From: Hydractinia symbiolongicarpus
Taxonomy: Eukaryota; Cnidaria; Hydrozoa; Anthoathecata; Hydractiniidae
Length of the DNA stretch: 64,000 nucleotides
Reading direction: 5' to 3'
Assembly (NCBI RefSeq): GCF_029227915.1
Contig: NC_079877.1
Location: forward strand, 21,479,851 to 21,543,850
Positions 13,301 to 24,156 of this stretch are shown here, piece after piece. Made by a program: the position numbers and the translations under genes. The notes under the pieces are model-generated. The model saw nothing but the letters and a program-made list of their open reading frames with translations. It was not told the DNA's origin and made no database searches. Position 1 is the stretch's first letter. Every line of letters begins with the position of its first letter.

Positions 13301-13859
13301 GATGGAGAACACTACAAGAGAAGAGCTCCGGATGTAGTGTAGGAGTGAATTTATACAGGGTGCATTCACTTGTTAGTTTGACAGTTTTTCTATAGCCTAG
13401 CATCAAATTATCCTAAGTTTATCTTATTTATAAAAATCGAAATAAATTTTCTCACTCTTGAGTTCGTGTTTTTGGGAATAACATCAATAAATATTTGTGA
13501 GAACCACAAACATAGTAACATTACTAAGGCAAAAAACATTGTACATACCTTTCTGACAATAGCATTATTACAGCTGTTGCAAAACATGGTAAAGGTTCAT
13601 TGGAGATAAACATAGGATATCCTAGTGCAGTGTCACTGAACCAGAAATTCAAAGTTCCATTTCTTAGCAGCTCCTTCATTTGAATTGCTTCATTTAAATG
13701 AGTGTATAAATGTATTCCATCTATGTATGCTGTTTTACTTGACAAAACGTTAGGTAGCTTCAAATAAATATGCACAGGAAAGTAGAAAAATAGGATAACT
13801 AATACCAATACTGAAAACCATTTAGGGATGTCCCTGCGTATAAGATTTTTGTTTGGCAT
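7305..13859 (-). CDS. Multi-pass membrane protein, PTPS-related/YfhO-like (6 exons, 3' end missing)
   Basis: Six exons on the minus strand join with GT-AG borders and matching phases: 13859-13549, 10034-9799, 9709-8852, 8766-8704, 8598-8192 and 7520-7305. Together they encode 697 residues with no stop. The start ATG at 13859 precedes a hydrophobic segment (FSVLVLVILFFYFPVHIYL). Reading continues upstream to an acceptor at 13890, so an earlier exon is possible. Landmarks are LGYPMFISNEPLPCF in exon 1, many membrane segments in exons 2-3, an NGADGAWHLESIPHLT block in exon 4, and LYNVRYIVIS plus an ordered tail in exons 5-6. GYP..PLP, DG..HLE and YNVRYIV motifs are typical of the 6-pyruvoyl-tetrahydropterin-synthase-related and YfhO-like membrane families, thought to act in lipid-linked glycosyl transfer or export. 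Substrate unknown. Exon 6 ends in a donor, so the C-terminus lies further left, unidentified. The 3.5-kb first intron holds retroelement debris. Confidence 0.8.
10975..11930 (+). pseudogene. Copia-like gag-protease remnant
   Basis: Plus-strand fragments resemble a cnidarian copia-like polyprotein. The gag part near 11110-11270 includes PPDRTLAYILLINASLLEQYEKL. Around 11490-11570 a protease-like block reads TAVLDSGCS, a stop, then TVCGESWLEEYLHTLNS. Near 11700-11800 there is DIVKGDLPLLFSKDAMKKEY. The DSG triad marks the aspartic protease. Many stops and frameshifts make it non-coding now. It lies inside the long first intron of the membrane-protein gene, on the opposite strand. The same family recurs at 16.3-17.6 kb, 24.9-26.9 kb and 31.6-36.3 kb. 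Confidence 0.65.
11931..13548. other. Intronic sequence; one unassigned 122-codon frame
   Basis: This lies in the large intron of the membrane-protein gene. The only long frame (12727-13095, plus strand) contains an even, protein-like stretch from about residue 44 (SCPIALGLLELAQFDLKEPR) but no motif I recognise and no intact start context. It could be a fragment of an old element or an exon of an unrelated gene. Confidence 0.35.
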
Positions 13860-13890
13860 TATTACTTTCACTTGATCATCCAATGAATAT

Positions 13891-14601
13891 CTATAAGGAA
13901 AAAATACAAAAACTTGATCCAACACATAATAGCATATTGTAACGAAGTTATCTCTCTTTCATCAAGGAAATCACAACAATGCAGTGCAGACCATGTTTAA
14001 AAACAAATTTTCTACTACCACACCCCACAGATTCAGGAATTTCAAAAATTGTGCACATTTTTAAGTCATCATATGTTGCTAGCGCAACATTAATATTGGA
14101 AGGATAATAGACAGCTAGCGTTTTGTTGCACCTAAAAAAGGTAGTGCAGCACAGGAAGGATCCTGATCAGCATTTCCTGTGTTAGGCATATTAGAGTTAT
14201 ATATTGATAATTGTTATTCATAGCTAGCCATCTACATTAGTCCTTTACAAAATGCGATAGCAGCAATTCTGGTACTGTTTGTTACTTTTGTGTGTAACAT
14301 TGTCTCAGCAAATAGCAGAGCTGCACAGAAAAGCAGTTTCGTGATGCAATCTTTTTTTTTAACTTTAGCTATATCTCTTTCCACACCTCAGCATGTCATT
14401 TATTTTTCTTAATAGGCCCTGTAAGAGAAAGAGGTTGGAAATAAATAAAAAAATGTCGCACTTTAAAAAATTCTTTTACAAAGGTCGAAACTGAATTCCA
14501 AAATAAGTCAAAACCAGTCATCCACAAATAATTTCTTCTGCGAAATATCTTGTATTTACAACAATTTTTACCACAAATTCATTTCTTTGCACTTTGAATT
14601 A
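13891..14601. other. No feature recognised
   Basis: AT-rich sequence upstream of the first identified exon of the membrane-protein gene. It may contain its promoter or an upstream exon, but I see no convincing exon or repeat boundary. Confidence 0.4.
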
Positions 14602-15285
14602 GAGCCTGATTATATAAGGCAAGTTGGCTCGGTGTTGGCTTGCCACATGCTCAGCATGATAAAATTAACAGCTCGGCATAATGGCAGATCACTACTAAAA
14701 AACATTTGACATTATATGAGGTGAGCCAACCTGCCTAGGCAAGCTGGCTTGTTTTTCAACCCAGGACGGGTTGGTTAGGGGGGTTGACTCGGTTCATATA
14801 ATATCACTTTGCTAAGTCAAAGTCGGGTTAAAAAATAAGAGCAAGCACATTGCGATGCAAAACAGAAGAAAAGACAATAATGGCGAGCGAAGCAGCTAAC
14901 AAGAAGTTTAAATGGACTTTCTTTAGAGCTTGTGGAGCAGATTACATGGATTTCCCTGTTGGTGTTACAAACGTTTTAAGAGTTTTCCTTTGTTAAAAAA
15001 TATGTTAATGTGTTCTGTATTAGGCGATTTCTCTGAAGCAATGACAAATACAGAACACCTTGGATTTGGAATAACAAACTATTGGTGACCAAAATACTTA
15101 ATGATGATTTTGATTTAATTTCGCTTGTTTGTTTACATCTTGCATCCACCATTTTTAAAATACAATTCGCCCCTTTTTTTTCAACCCGGCAGCAGTGTAG
15201 GACTTGACCAGGATTGACTTTTCCCATATAATATGTAATTTTTTAAAACCAATAACGAGGCAACTCGCCTCACATAATCAGGCTC
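14602..15285. mobile_element. 684-bp MITE with terminal inverted repeats and TTA duplication
   Basis: The left end GAGCCTGATTATATAAGGCA is mirrored at the right end (reverse complement GAGCCTGATTATGTGAGGCG), and both sides are flanked by TTA (14599-14601 and 15286-15288). A 3-bp TWA target duplication is typical of PIF/Harbinger transposons. Further inverted blocks with CAAGTTGGCT, GAGCCAAC and CATATAATAT motifs lie inside. A short plus-strand frame at about 14880 (MASEAANKKFKWTFF) could be a relic of a SANT/Myb-like accessory gene, but this is weak. No transposase is present, so the element is non-autonomous. Confidence 0.8.
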
Positions 15286-16320
15286 TTATTGTAGACCCTA
15301 AACCATTGAGTTCTTTGTTGCTCATTATTTTAATAATAATTTTTTTTATAAAAGCTATGTTAAGCAAAATAGTGATGTTGCCACTAACAAAATTACTAAA
15401 TCTTCAGCAACTTCTTAAATTAATTCCACAAATTTTGGAAAATAAAGCCACCTACAAAAATATATTCCACAAATGCACCAGGTTAAGCAAAAAATTTGTA
15501 CCTGTAAGGTAAAGTTAATACAAGGTCAACAAGCACAGTACAAACAAAGTTCTTTTAGTCCAACTAAGTAAGAATAAAATCTGAGAAATAATACTGCAGT
15601 TTTCAAAGCATTCATAATCCAGACTGTTAGTGATTAGAGGAGTTTTGCTCAGGAATAATGGGCATGGGCATTGACAGTGTAGCAAAAGAATTAAAGTTAT
15701 TTAAATGTTAAATAAATTGCTTCTAAAATGATTATATGCATGCAGCTTATTATTTTATGTAAGACTGGATAATAAATCTGTTGACAATGATTGCTAGGCC
15801 TTATTTTATGGCACAAGGAAAAAGAAATATAAACCTTTTCAAAACTAATTTTTGAAATGAGTATGTGTTTGTGCATTTTGTAGTGTGTTAGCTCTCTATA
15901 CCACATTGTCGATAAAAAAGGTTAGGATATTCAAAAAGCACATAGCACCATACAGGGCTAGCTATTGTTTGAATTGTACTTTTCAGAAAATCTAAAAATG
16001 AGTTATATAAAATCAAGGAATATGGTAAGAATTATCTGAGTTAACTTTTTTGTGTTTGTTACTTGCTCATTATTTTAATTCACCATTTACCTATAAAATA
16101 AGTACACACACATTCAATTATCCCTCACATGTGCCTTGTAATATTTTGTTAAAGCATAGTTTTCACTATCTTAGATTAAAAAATGTTGGTCACCAAGTAT
16201 AACTTCTAATGTTTATTTCACCTTTTAATACTGGTAGCAGAGGGTGTACTAACCTGTTAAAGACGGGGCACTACAAAGCCTCACCGACACTTGGTGATAG
16301 CACTGATATATGTGTTATGA
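15286..16320. other. No feature recognised
   Basis: AT-rich intergenic sequence. The two longest frames (15204-15512 plus and 15697-15906 minus) have skewed composition and no recognisable motif. Confidence 0.45.
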
Positions 16321-16329
16321 AAACTGGAA

Positions 16330-17560
16330 GAAAGAAGTACAGATATAGCAATTGTTTACTTCGCTAGAGAAGAAGATTCAAGCACCTGCTGTTTTTTTTT
16401 TACTTTGACTGGTCACGCAAGAGAAGAAATTTAGAGATTGAATTGAAGTTTTAAGTTCTGATAACGGTATTAAGGAAGAAGTTAGATATTTTGTATCTTA
16501 AGGACTCACACTATTCAGCTTATGAAGCATATGAAAAGTTTGAAAATTTTTGCAGATCCTCATCAATGAGGATGAATAATTATATTATTGAATTTGAAAG
16601 ACTATACAACAAGATCTATCAAGAATTAAGATATGAAATTATCTGAAAGAGTTTTAGCTTATCGTTTTACTAACAGTTAAAATATTTCGGAAAAGCATAA
16701 GCAGCTTATTAGATACACGTCAAGAGCAGGAAAATAAAACAAGACAAGCACCAGATGAAGTTCAGGTAACCCTTATTGAAGAATGCACGTTAAGTCTTGT
16801 TGGAAAAACTTTAAGCATGGCAATATTAAACTCTGGTTACAAAACATTATGTGGCGAGGAATGCTTGTAATTTTATCTAACACATTAAATGATATAGAGT
16901 AAAGAAGAAGTGCAACAAAATTCAAGCTTGGAAGTGGTAAACATGTGACATCTGTTAGATAACATCACGCTTTGTCCAGCAATTAGTGTAAGTACGTGAC
17001 ATTCTAACAGATGTCACATGTTTACCACTTCCAAGCTTGAATTTTGTTGCAACAAAATTCAAGCTTGGAAGTGGTACAGATATACCATTACCCTTATTGC
17101 TAGCCAAGGAAGCTATGAAAAAAATAAACACTAAAAAAAACTTTGCTAACGATAAAATATATATTTTTAACAGATATACCAGTTTTTTTTCCTGTGGTCA
17201 CTACTGTATTCCACTAGGAAGTGTTGAAAAGTTTAGAGAAGGAAACATTACAGAAGAAGCAGTTACGATATGTGATGTTTTACAACAGAAAACACCACTA
17301 CAGAGGAAGGCTGCCGCAGTCAAACTTCATCGCCAGTTCAGTCATCATACTAGTTCAAGACATAAAACAGTTGCTGACAGATGCAAATATTAATGATGTG
17401 AGATCTTTAATCATTTGATGAGCTTGAGCATTCCTGCCAAATATGTTTGGAGTACAAAACGTCAAAGCCAACTCCGATTGTATTTTTTTCAATGGCAAGA
17501 CGATTCAATGAAACAGTAGCATTAGAACTTGTAGTATTATAATTATATATTATATTTCCC
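16330..17560 (+). pseudogene. Copia-like gag, protease and pre-integrase remnant
   Basis: Scattered plus-strand frames match the same copia-like family as at 11 kb. A gag-like block FFTLTGHAREE lies near 16400. A protease scar (AILNSGYKTLCGEECL, with DSG changed to NSG) lies near 16820-16870. LPLLLAKEAMKK lies at about 17080-17120. A GAG-pre-integrase block (AAAVKLHRQFSHHTSSRHK, then CQICLEYKTSKPTPIVF) spans about 17310-17490 and is followed by ARRFNETVALEL, the start of an integrase core. Numerous stops and a fold-back insertion (16913-17049) show it is long dead. Confidence 0.7.
16913..17076. repeat. Perfect 47-bp inverted repeat plus a third partial copy
   Basis: The arm 16913-16959 (starting CAACAAAATTCAAGCTTGGA) is the exact reverse complement of 17003-17049, with a 43-nt spacer. 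Immediately after it, at 17050-17076, the first 27 bases of the arm recur in direct orientation and continue into the copia-like coding sequence. The layout X-Y-loop-Y'-X'-X is what a fold-back template switch would leave. Confidence 0.95.
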
Positions 17561-17689
17561 CTTGTTCTTTTAGTTTAACATTTATTGAATGCATATATAA
17601 AGTATATAGATGAAAAGGACATTTCTTCATGTTAAATTTATAACTTACTGGCCTAATAAACATTGAGATATGGTTGAGATAGAGTGCCA

Positions 17690-18820
17690 TGTACAAGGTT
17701 GTAATTATAAGACTCCGCATAAATCCTCAGAGACAATTGCATGTACCTTGTTATCTGCACACAGTACCATTTACATGGGCTGTGCACCGGTAACCCATGG
17801 GCCAAAGTTTATTACATACTGATCCAGGAATTGTGTCCAAACCTACACCGAACGTCCTTGTTGCAGTGAAAAAGCCTTGCTGTAATTGTTGTCGCAAAGG
17901 GAGTCACACGTGTGGAACTCATAGTCATGAAGCAAGAGTGCGATGAGCAATTCCGAACATTTGAACAGATGTTCGTGGTAAAGCCGAAATCTGCAACTAC
18001 AGAAGAAGATGCCAGTGCAATAACGAAGTCAACTTCACTGACTCCATTATTCGCAATGTGCTTATCGCTGGTATTGAGGACACTGATATTTGTAGAGAAA
18101 TACTTGTTATGGTAGACATACTAGACACTCCAATAAATAACATAGCGTTAGTTGAGAGTAAGGAGATGACATGAAATGATCTTCCACCATCTACAGTCTC
18201 AGAGGCAGCGTCATAGTTATACGGTAGACACAAGGGCAAGTCACAAGAGCACCCTGGGAAGTTATGCGGAAACCCTTTTTCTCAATACACAGAGGGGAAG
18301 AATGGTTTGAACACAAAGCCCCACAAATAATGCAGTGACTGCTACCGTGCTAATCGTTCACGTCGCCAACACAGACCATCGCATCATGTTCAAAATGCTG
18401 CCAACTCTGCTTTCGTACAAGTTTCTAACATTCAGCCATTGTCACTTGGACACCATATTTTCTCGAAAGGTTGCTGGCGAAAGGCTCGTTTTCTGCAGCT
18501 GCCAAGAAAGACAATCACCATATCAGTTCTGCCTTGCAACTACCGCCAGTTTGGAAGGAAGTGTCCTAATGTCTTGTCAACATAAATTGATTCTCTCACA
18601 AACTCTGGCACTCAGGCGAACCTCTGGTCATTGTTGGAAATTCTATAGACTGATGATCTCATACCTTTTTCCATAGCACTAATTGCTGCTAATAACTCCC
18701 CAATCACTGTTGATGGTGCAATTGTTGCTTGTATGAAATGTCAATCCACTAATGGCTCAACCAGCATTGTGCCTCTATGGTGTACATCAGTACGCAAGCT
18801 TGACAGTTATATCTGTCTGC
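17690..18820 (+). pseudogene. Gypsy-type gag-protease remnant
   Basis: Frames on the plus strand resemble gag and protease of a Gypsy family common in cnidarians and molluscs. Landmarks are a histidine/cysteine-rich stretch near 17690-17930, a block near 18400-18500 reading VQVSNIQPLSLGHHIFSKG (in a frame different from the longest one), and WRKAR followed by a region leading to ITVDGAIVACMKC near 18700-18745, which follows the protease in this family. Stops and shifts occur throughout. It leads directly into the reverse transcriptase part. Confidence 0.55.
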
Positions 18821-18899
18821 CATAATGGACCTTGGCATCTTACTGTCTAACCTCCCTGCTGCTGATAGTAATACACCTGACAACGACCCTGTGACAGTT

Positions 18900-20160
18900 T
18901 ACATGAACGTCCTGCAAATGCTAGCCACGTGCACACACCTAGTGATTCTCCTGTAACCTGCTGTGCACCAAGAACAACCGTCCTTGATATGCCTGACCAC
19001 TTATCATTCGCATGTGTCCCTGAAAACAGCTCCAAGATGAAGCAGTGGCTGCTGGATTACTTCTCCTCGTCTACCTTCAATACATGCCCTTTTACACCTC
19101 TTCCATGTATGGTTGGCCCACCTTCGCCTCTATTACACTGTTTCAGGCAACTTGCTGCATCCCGCCTAATACGTGGCAAACTGTTGTAGTCGACTGGAAC
19201 GGGTATCACAGCGTCCCATTACGTGAGTCTGAGAGATCTCTGACCACATTCATCACTCCGTTCAACATGGAGGTATTTGACGACTCCCCAGAGTTTCGTT
19301 TAATATGGAGATGCAATTTGCAACACCAACATCCATCATGGACATACGCAGCTGGTTTAGACTGGTCAACCAAGTTTTCAACTTAGGTCAACTGCAAGAC
19401 TTAATGGCACCGTTCAAGCCCTTCCTTAGTCCGAAATACTCTTTCAATGGACCCCAGAACTTGATGAGAAATTTCGCTTGTTGAAACAAATAATTATTGA
19501 CTCCACTGTTCATGGGATAGAAATCTTTAAATATTTGAGATAAACATGCTTGTGACCTGACTGACTTCGTCAAGGTATCGGCTATTTCCTACTGCAAAAA
19601 CATTGCAACTGCGTTTCAAATTTACCTGATTGCTGCAACAGGGTTTCCACCGAAAATATGGTATCAAATTTTCTGACTTTCCCTGACTTTTTGAGGTCAA
19701 ATTCAAGAAATTCTACAGCCAAACAGAAAATTAAATTAACTAAAACCGTTTAAACCAAGTATGACGCAACATAACTTACAAGATCAGAAACACGGCATAA
19801 CATTAATAAGGCATGCAATTTTTGAATTTATAGAAATAAAGTTCTATCAGTCTAAGTCAAGTTAAAAGACAAAAAAATCCCTGACTTTTCCCTGATTTCC
19901 CTAATGTCCCTGACTCGGTGGAAGCCCTGTGCAACAATGGTTGGAGAACAGTATTAGCTGGTTCCTGTTTTCTTTCTAATACGGAACAAGGTTACGCACC
20001 AATCGAGGGCGAATGCCTTGCTGTTGCCTGGGCCCTCGAGCAAACGAAATATTTTACCCAGGCTTGCCCTAACCTCATTGTTGTCACCAATCACAAGCCC
20101 CTTAAAAATTCTTGGGAATCGCACTCTAGATGAGATATCCAATACATGCATATTCCAACT
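18900..20160 (+). pseudogene. Gypsy reverse transcriptase/RNase H remnant, interrupted by a MITE
   Basis: A pre-RT block with MKQWLLDYFSSSTFNTCPF lies at about 19035-19100. Reverse-transcriptase palm fragments with WNGYHSVPLRESERSLTTFI lie at about 19195-19260. A thumb/connection block DLMAPFKPFLSPKYSF lies at about 19400-19450. RNase H fragments with QGIGYFLLQKHCNC lie near 19570-19610. After a 291-bp insertion the RNase H resumes at 19935 with NNGWRTVLAGSCFLSN, EQGYAPIEGECLAVAWALEQ and TNHKPL. Part of the RT palm between about 19270 and 19330 appears deleted. The order fits Ty3/Gypsy pol, and stops show it is dead. Confidence 0.75.
19639..19929. mobile_element. 291-bp MITE, CAGGG...CCCTG ends, TGCAA duplication
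   Basis: The ends CAGGGTTTCCACCGA and TCGGTGGAAGCCCTG are inverted repeats, and both sides carry TGCAA (19634-19638 and 19930-19934). Removing the element and one TGCAA rejoins the RNase H reading of the host Gypsy copy (DCCN followed by NGWRTVLAGS), which independently confirms the boundaries. CAGGG termini suggest the hAT superfamily; a 5-bp duplication would fit the hAT5-like group rather than classical 8-bp hAT. Confidence 0.85.
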
Positions 20161-21110
20161 CAAACAGGGTACACTACTATGAAGCTTTGACATCTACCAC
20201 CCACCCACCCCCCACCCCCCAGAAAAACCTATCCAGCTGCTGATGCCACCTCTCATTTACCCTCCGTAGAGTTAAATGTTGTAACTGTTGCAGCCATGCT
20301 ATGAACTATTCCATTCGCAGTGAGACATGCAGTGTATATAACCTCTCGTGGGAGCTGATCTCAAATGAAACCTCTAACGATCCCACCCTAGTGTCACTGA
20401 GAGGTGCTATCGAAGGAGGCCTGCTAGACAACCCCCCTCACCAGATTTACGACAATCTGACTACTGGCAATACCGTGACTCCATCCATGTCCTTGATGGT
20501 GTTGTATTGTTTTGTGATCGTGTTTCATTCCTCCCAAGCTACTTCTTTCAGTCCTAGATATCATGCATTCAGCTAACAAGGCGTTACTTCAATGAAATCC
20601 CATGCTTGAACCATTTTCTGGCCAGGTATGACAAAGGACATTGATTAAAGCGTAAAAAATGCATGACCTACAACCATATAATGCTCCTACACAAGCAATG
20701 CTTGGAAAGGCCCAGGTAGTGTCATAGGACAAGATGGGAAACAGGTTTTAATAAAGTATGGCAGTTCGTACGTCATCCTTGCCATATCCAAAGACACAAA
20801 GGTTCTTTTCTGATTGATGCTTCTCCTATAAAAAGTTGCAGAAGTGAACCACATCTGGTGATCGTGTTAATGCCAAAATAATTGTTGATAGAGATAGTTA
20901 TAACAATGGCGAAGAAGAAAATTTAGATATTGATTTGCACAATTCCAAAGTAATAGACCAGAAACAAGGGATACCATTAGAAACGAGAGGCAAGTTGCAT
21001 CAAATTACAAGTATGAACTTTTTATTGATATATATACAGTTGGTAAATTCCCTAATTGATAATTAAAATAAATAAATAATAAATACACTAATTAAAAAGG
21101 TACAAAGGAG
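20161..21110. other. No feature recognised (possible Gypsy 3' part)
   Basis: The sequence may hold degraded integrase of the Gypsy copy: a frame at 20301-20576 contains DNPPHQIYDNLTTGNT, loosely like the region after RNase H in this family. I see no long terminal repeat. A C-rich run lies at about 20190-20222. Confidence 0.4.
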
Positions 21111-21119
21111 CCGAAGTTA

Positions 21120-21420
21120 TATTCTTATTAAGTATAGATGGGTTTGTCTTTTTGAATAAAAAGAGTTTCTTTAATCTCCAGAATATAATTTGGCATCGGA
21201 TGTCAAAACTGTGAAATTATCCAAGCTAGCCTGGTGTGACGTCAACAATAGATGATCGTTAGCCAAGATAGAGGTTCTTTGTCCATAAGATGGGAAATTT
21301 CAAGGTGCTCACAAGATCTGACCTTCAGGTGTCGTATAGTTTTGCCAATATAAGATGATTGCAGCCACTACACGAAAATTTATATACAACACCAGAAAGT
21401 AAAGACTTTGGAAGACAATC
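21120..21420 (-). pseudogene. Penelope-like GIY-YIG endonuclease fragment, degraded
   Basis: Reading the minus strand from about 21415 gives VVYKFSCSGCN followed by a damaged YIG-like part and LKVRS.LVSTLKFPI-like residues. This matches the GIY-YIG nuclease segment that follows the reverse transcriptase in Penelope-like elements. It is a different, more degraded family member than the pair at 22.4-23.9 kb. Confidence 0.6.
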
Positions 21421-21751
21421 CTTGAAACGAAACATGGCATGCAACCTTAACAAATACAAAAAACAACCTGTAAGGAACAACTGGGCAAGTGTTTACAGGC
21501 TATCAAATGCGACCCTAGCTATCGCGAATCCATTTTGATTCTTGCAACTACCACTTCGCGAATCCACCGAATCTAGTTGCATTCTCATGATTTTTACCTC
21601 TTGTGATTCCAATTTAGATTCTCATAAATTCAATACGCGAATCCCATTTTTATAAGTTCTTTCTCTAGTATTCTTATGATATGAAACACTTTATTTTCTT
21701 TATAGGTGAGTGGAAGATCATTATCACAGCTGACTGTCTGGCCGAAACTTG

Positions 21752-21905
21752 CCTTCAAGAAATGCGCCATTTTGATATTTTGCGGTTTGAGATAAAAGGA
21801 AAAGTACCGAATCCACGTAAGGGAACTATACCTTACTCAAGAAATGCGTTATTTTGATATTTTGTGCCTTGAGATTAAAGGGAAAGTACCGAATACCTTA
21901 CGGAA
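21752..21905. repeat. Tandem duplication of about 85 bp
   Basis: The block TCAAGAAATGCGCCATTTTG...AAAGTACCGAAT occurs twice in direct orientation (starting at about 21754 and 21838) with a handful of differences, sharing TTTGATATTTTG and GAGATAAAAGG/GAGATTAAAGG. No coding sense is apparent. Confidence 0.75.
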
Positions 21906-22290
21906 ATACCCTTTGAATACGGGGTCGTGGGAGAGACATGAACTATCAAAACCTATCATCGAGACGAGACGTCGTTCATTTAATAAACTTTGGAAAAGAT
22001 GATAATAAAAAAAAATCACACCTTATGATTATGTAATTATATAGGAACATTCCTAATTCTTCACAAGAAAGCAACCTTGTTCCCAGTACTTCTGTTTATT
22101 TCGAATATTGATGGGACAAAGTATTTTAATACTGGGATCAAGGTTGAATTAAACAGTTTTTCTTTTATCACCAGCAGTTATCCTTCCATTTTAGTTGTCA
22201 AGTTGAAATTTTGTCTGTTGCCATATCATCATAATTTTTGCGATTATTTGACCAAATAAATAACCATAAATAAATAAATAAATAAATAAC

Positions 22291-22324
22291 CAAGTCTGGT
22301 TATTGAAGTCAATAACCAGACTTG
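22291..22324. repeat. Perfect 16-bp hairpin with 2-nt loop
   Basis: CAAGTCTGGTTATTGA (22291-22306) is followed after AG by its exact reverse complement (22309-22324). It stands beside an (AAAT)n run and the left end of the inverted Penelope-like pair. Confidence 0.9.
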
Positions 22325-22379
22325 TCCCGATAATTAGGTTCCAGATGATCTGCGCACAAGGGCTTGATGCTTGATGATC

Positions 22380-22995
22380 AATAACCTAATTAGCAAATAT
22401 TTCTTGGGTTTAAGGCAATAAATAACAAATTAAATTTGATAAATTTTCTCCCTGATCTTTGTCAGAGCATCTTCAGATCACAACTAAAAAACGTCTTTCA
22501 ACATGCATGTACAAAATGTTAAAAATTCTCTTGACAAAAATAAAATGTATAAAAATCGTTTATTAACAATAAAAGTCGTTAAAAATTATAATATGTTTTC
22601 CCAAATTTCAGATAATCGTCTTATTTCATCTTTTTCGTTTAATAAATCCGATTTGTGTTGTTTAATCGCTAATGCCTCTTTAAATTTTCTTTTAATAAAA
22701 TTGTTTTCCCTATAGAGAATTTCTATTTTCTCAAAGTTCATTTCGTGTTTTGTTTCTTTAATGTGTTTGGACATTCCAGAGACGTTTTCTTTATCGTTTT
22801 TTGCGCCATTTTTGTGTTCTTTTATTCGTGTTGTCAACTTCCTTCCTGTTTCTCCTATGTAATATTTTCCACAATCTCCACACGTTACTTTATATACAAC
22901 ACCTGATTCATTGTCTTGGTTTCCGTTTTTCAATATTTTGTTGCCTTTTACAACATTTTTTAGCGCTTTGTTTTTCGTATGTGTTAATTTTACAT
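22380..22995 (-). pseudogene. Penelope-like element, truncated copy (minus)
   Basis: The minus-strand frame 22933-22586 encodes a complete GIY-YIG endonuclease segment: VVYKVTCGDCGKYYIGETGR (GIY-YIG motifs with the CxxC insert), then RIKEHKNG and a tail ending IWENIL. These belong to the C-terminal nuclease of Penelope-like retroelements. The 3' untranslated part runs to about 22380. The copy is cut off at about 22995, where the opposite copy begins, so only the 3' end of the element is present. Apart from NEKDE versus YKKDE near the end, it is nearly identical to its partner. Confidence 0.85.
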
Positions 22996-22999
22996 TAAA

Positions 23000-23878
23000 T
23001 TATAAATATAAAAACTTTAACGAGAAGAGCAAAAACCATTTGCACAGAAGAAACAGACCTCAAAGAAGAATTGAATTATATACAAAAAACTATGCAATTA
23101 AATGGATTTTTCCAAAAGAACATTGAACAAAAATGATAAAAGAAACATTAAACAAAGGATGTAATGGAAGAAACCAGACAGATGACGACACGAATTCAAT
23201 TCGATTGTTTTTACCCTATGAAAAAGGCATCTCAGAACAAATCGCCAGAGTATGCAAGAAATTTAATGTAAAATTAACACATACGAAAAACAAAGCGCTA
23301 AAAAATGTTGTAAAAGGCAACAAAATATTGAAAAACGGAAACCAAGACAATGAATCAGGTGTTGTATATAAAGTAACGTGTGGAGATTGTGGAAAATATT
23401 ACATAGGAGAAACAGGAAGGAAGTTGACAACACGAATAAAAGAACACAAAAATGGCGCAAAAAACGATAAAGAAAACGTCTCTGGAATGTCAAAACACAT
23501 TAAAGAAACAAAACACGAAATGAACTTTGAGAAAATAGAAATTCTATATAGGGAAAACAATTTTATTAAAAGAAAATTTAAAGAGGCATTAGCGATTAAA
23601 CAACACAAATCGGATTTATTGTACAAAAAAGATGAAATAAGACGATTATCTGAAATTTGGGAAAACATATTATAATTTTTAACGACTTTTATTGTTAATA
23701 AATGATTTTTATACATTTTATTTTTATCAAGAGAATTTTTAACATTTTGTACATGCATGTTGAAAGACGTTTTTTAGTTGTGATCTGAAGATGCTCTGAC
23801 AAAGATCAGGGAGAAAATTTATCAAATTTAATTTGTTATTTATTGCCTTAAAAACCCAAGAAATATTTGCTAATTAAC
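23000..23878 (+). pseudogene. Penelope-like element, longer truncated copy (plus)
   Basis: A short frame at about 23014-23129 reads TLTRRAKTICTEETDLKEEL and NYIQKTMQLNGFFQKNIEQK, the thumb region of a Penelope reverse transcriptase. After a stop and frame change, the frame 23133-23675 (180 residues) carries the linker LPYEKGISEQIARVCKKFN and the GIY-YIG nuclease VVYKVTCGDCGKYYIGETGR. The 3' part continues to about 23878 and is the mirror image of 23000-22380. The catalytic palm of the RT is missing, so it is a 5'-truncated copy. Penelope elements are known for inverted and tandem partial copies. Confidence 0.85.
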
Positions 23879-24156
23879 TATGAAAAGGCAAACCTATAAA
23901 GAATTCATTAAGATCAATAACCGTTCTGTAAAGTATTCAACTTCAATAAAGGGAAAAAAAGGTAACCATCAGCAGCGAATGGTGGACCCTGGCGGTGAAC
24001 AAAGTGCTTGTTCGTTGATTCACCAATATTGGAAGAGTAGAAATAGAGTAGAAATATGGTGACTAATGTTATTAATAGCGCAAATGTGATTGGATTCGTG
24101 GTATCAGAGGCCACAAGAGTCAACATGCGAGTCAGATTTGCAGATTCACATTGGAT

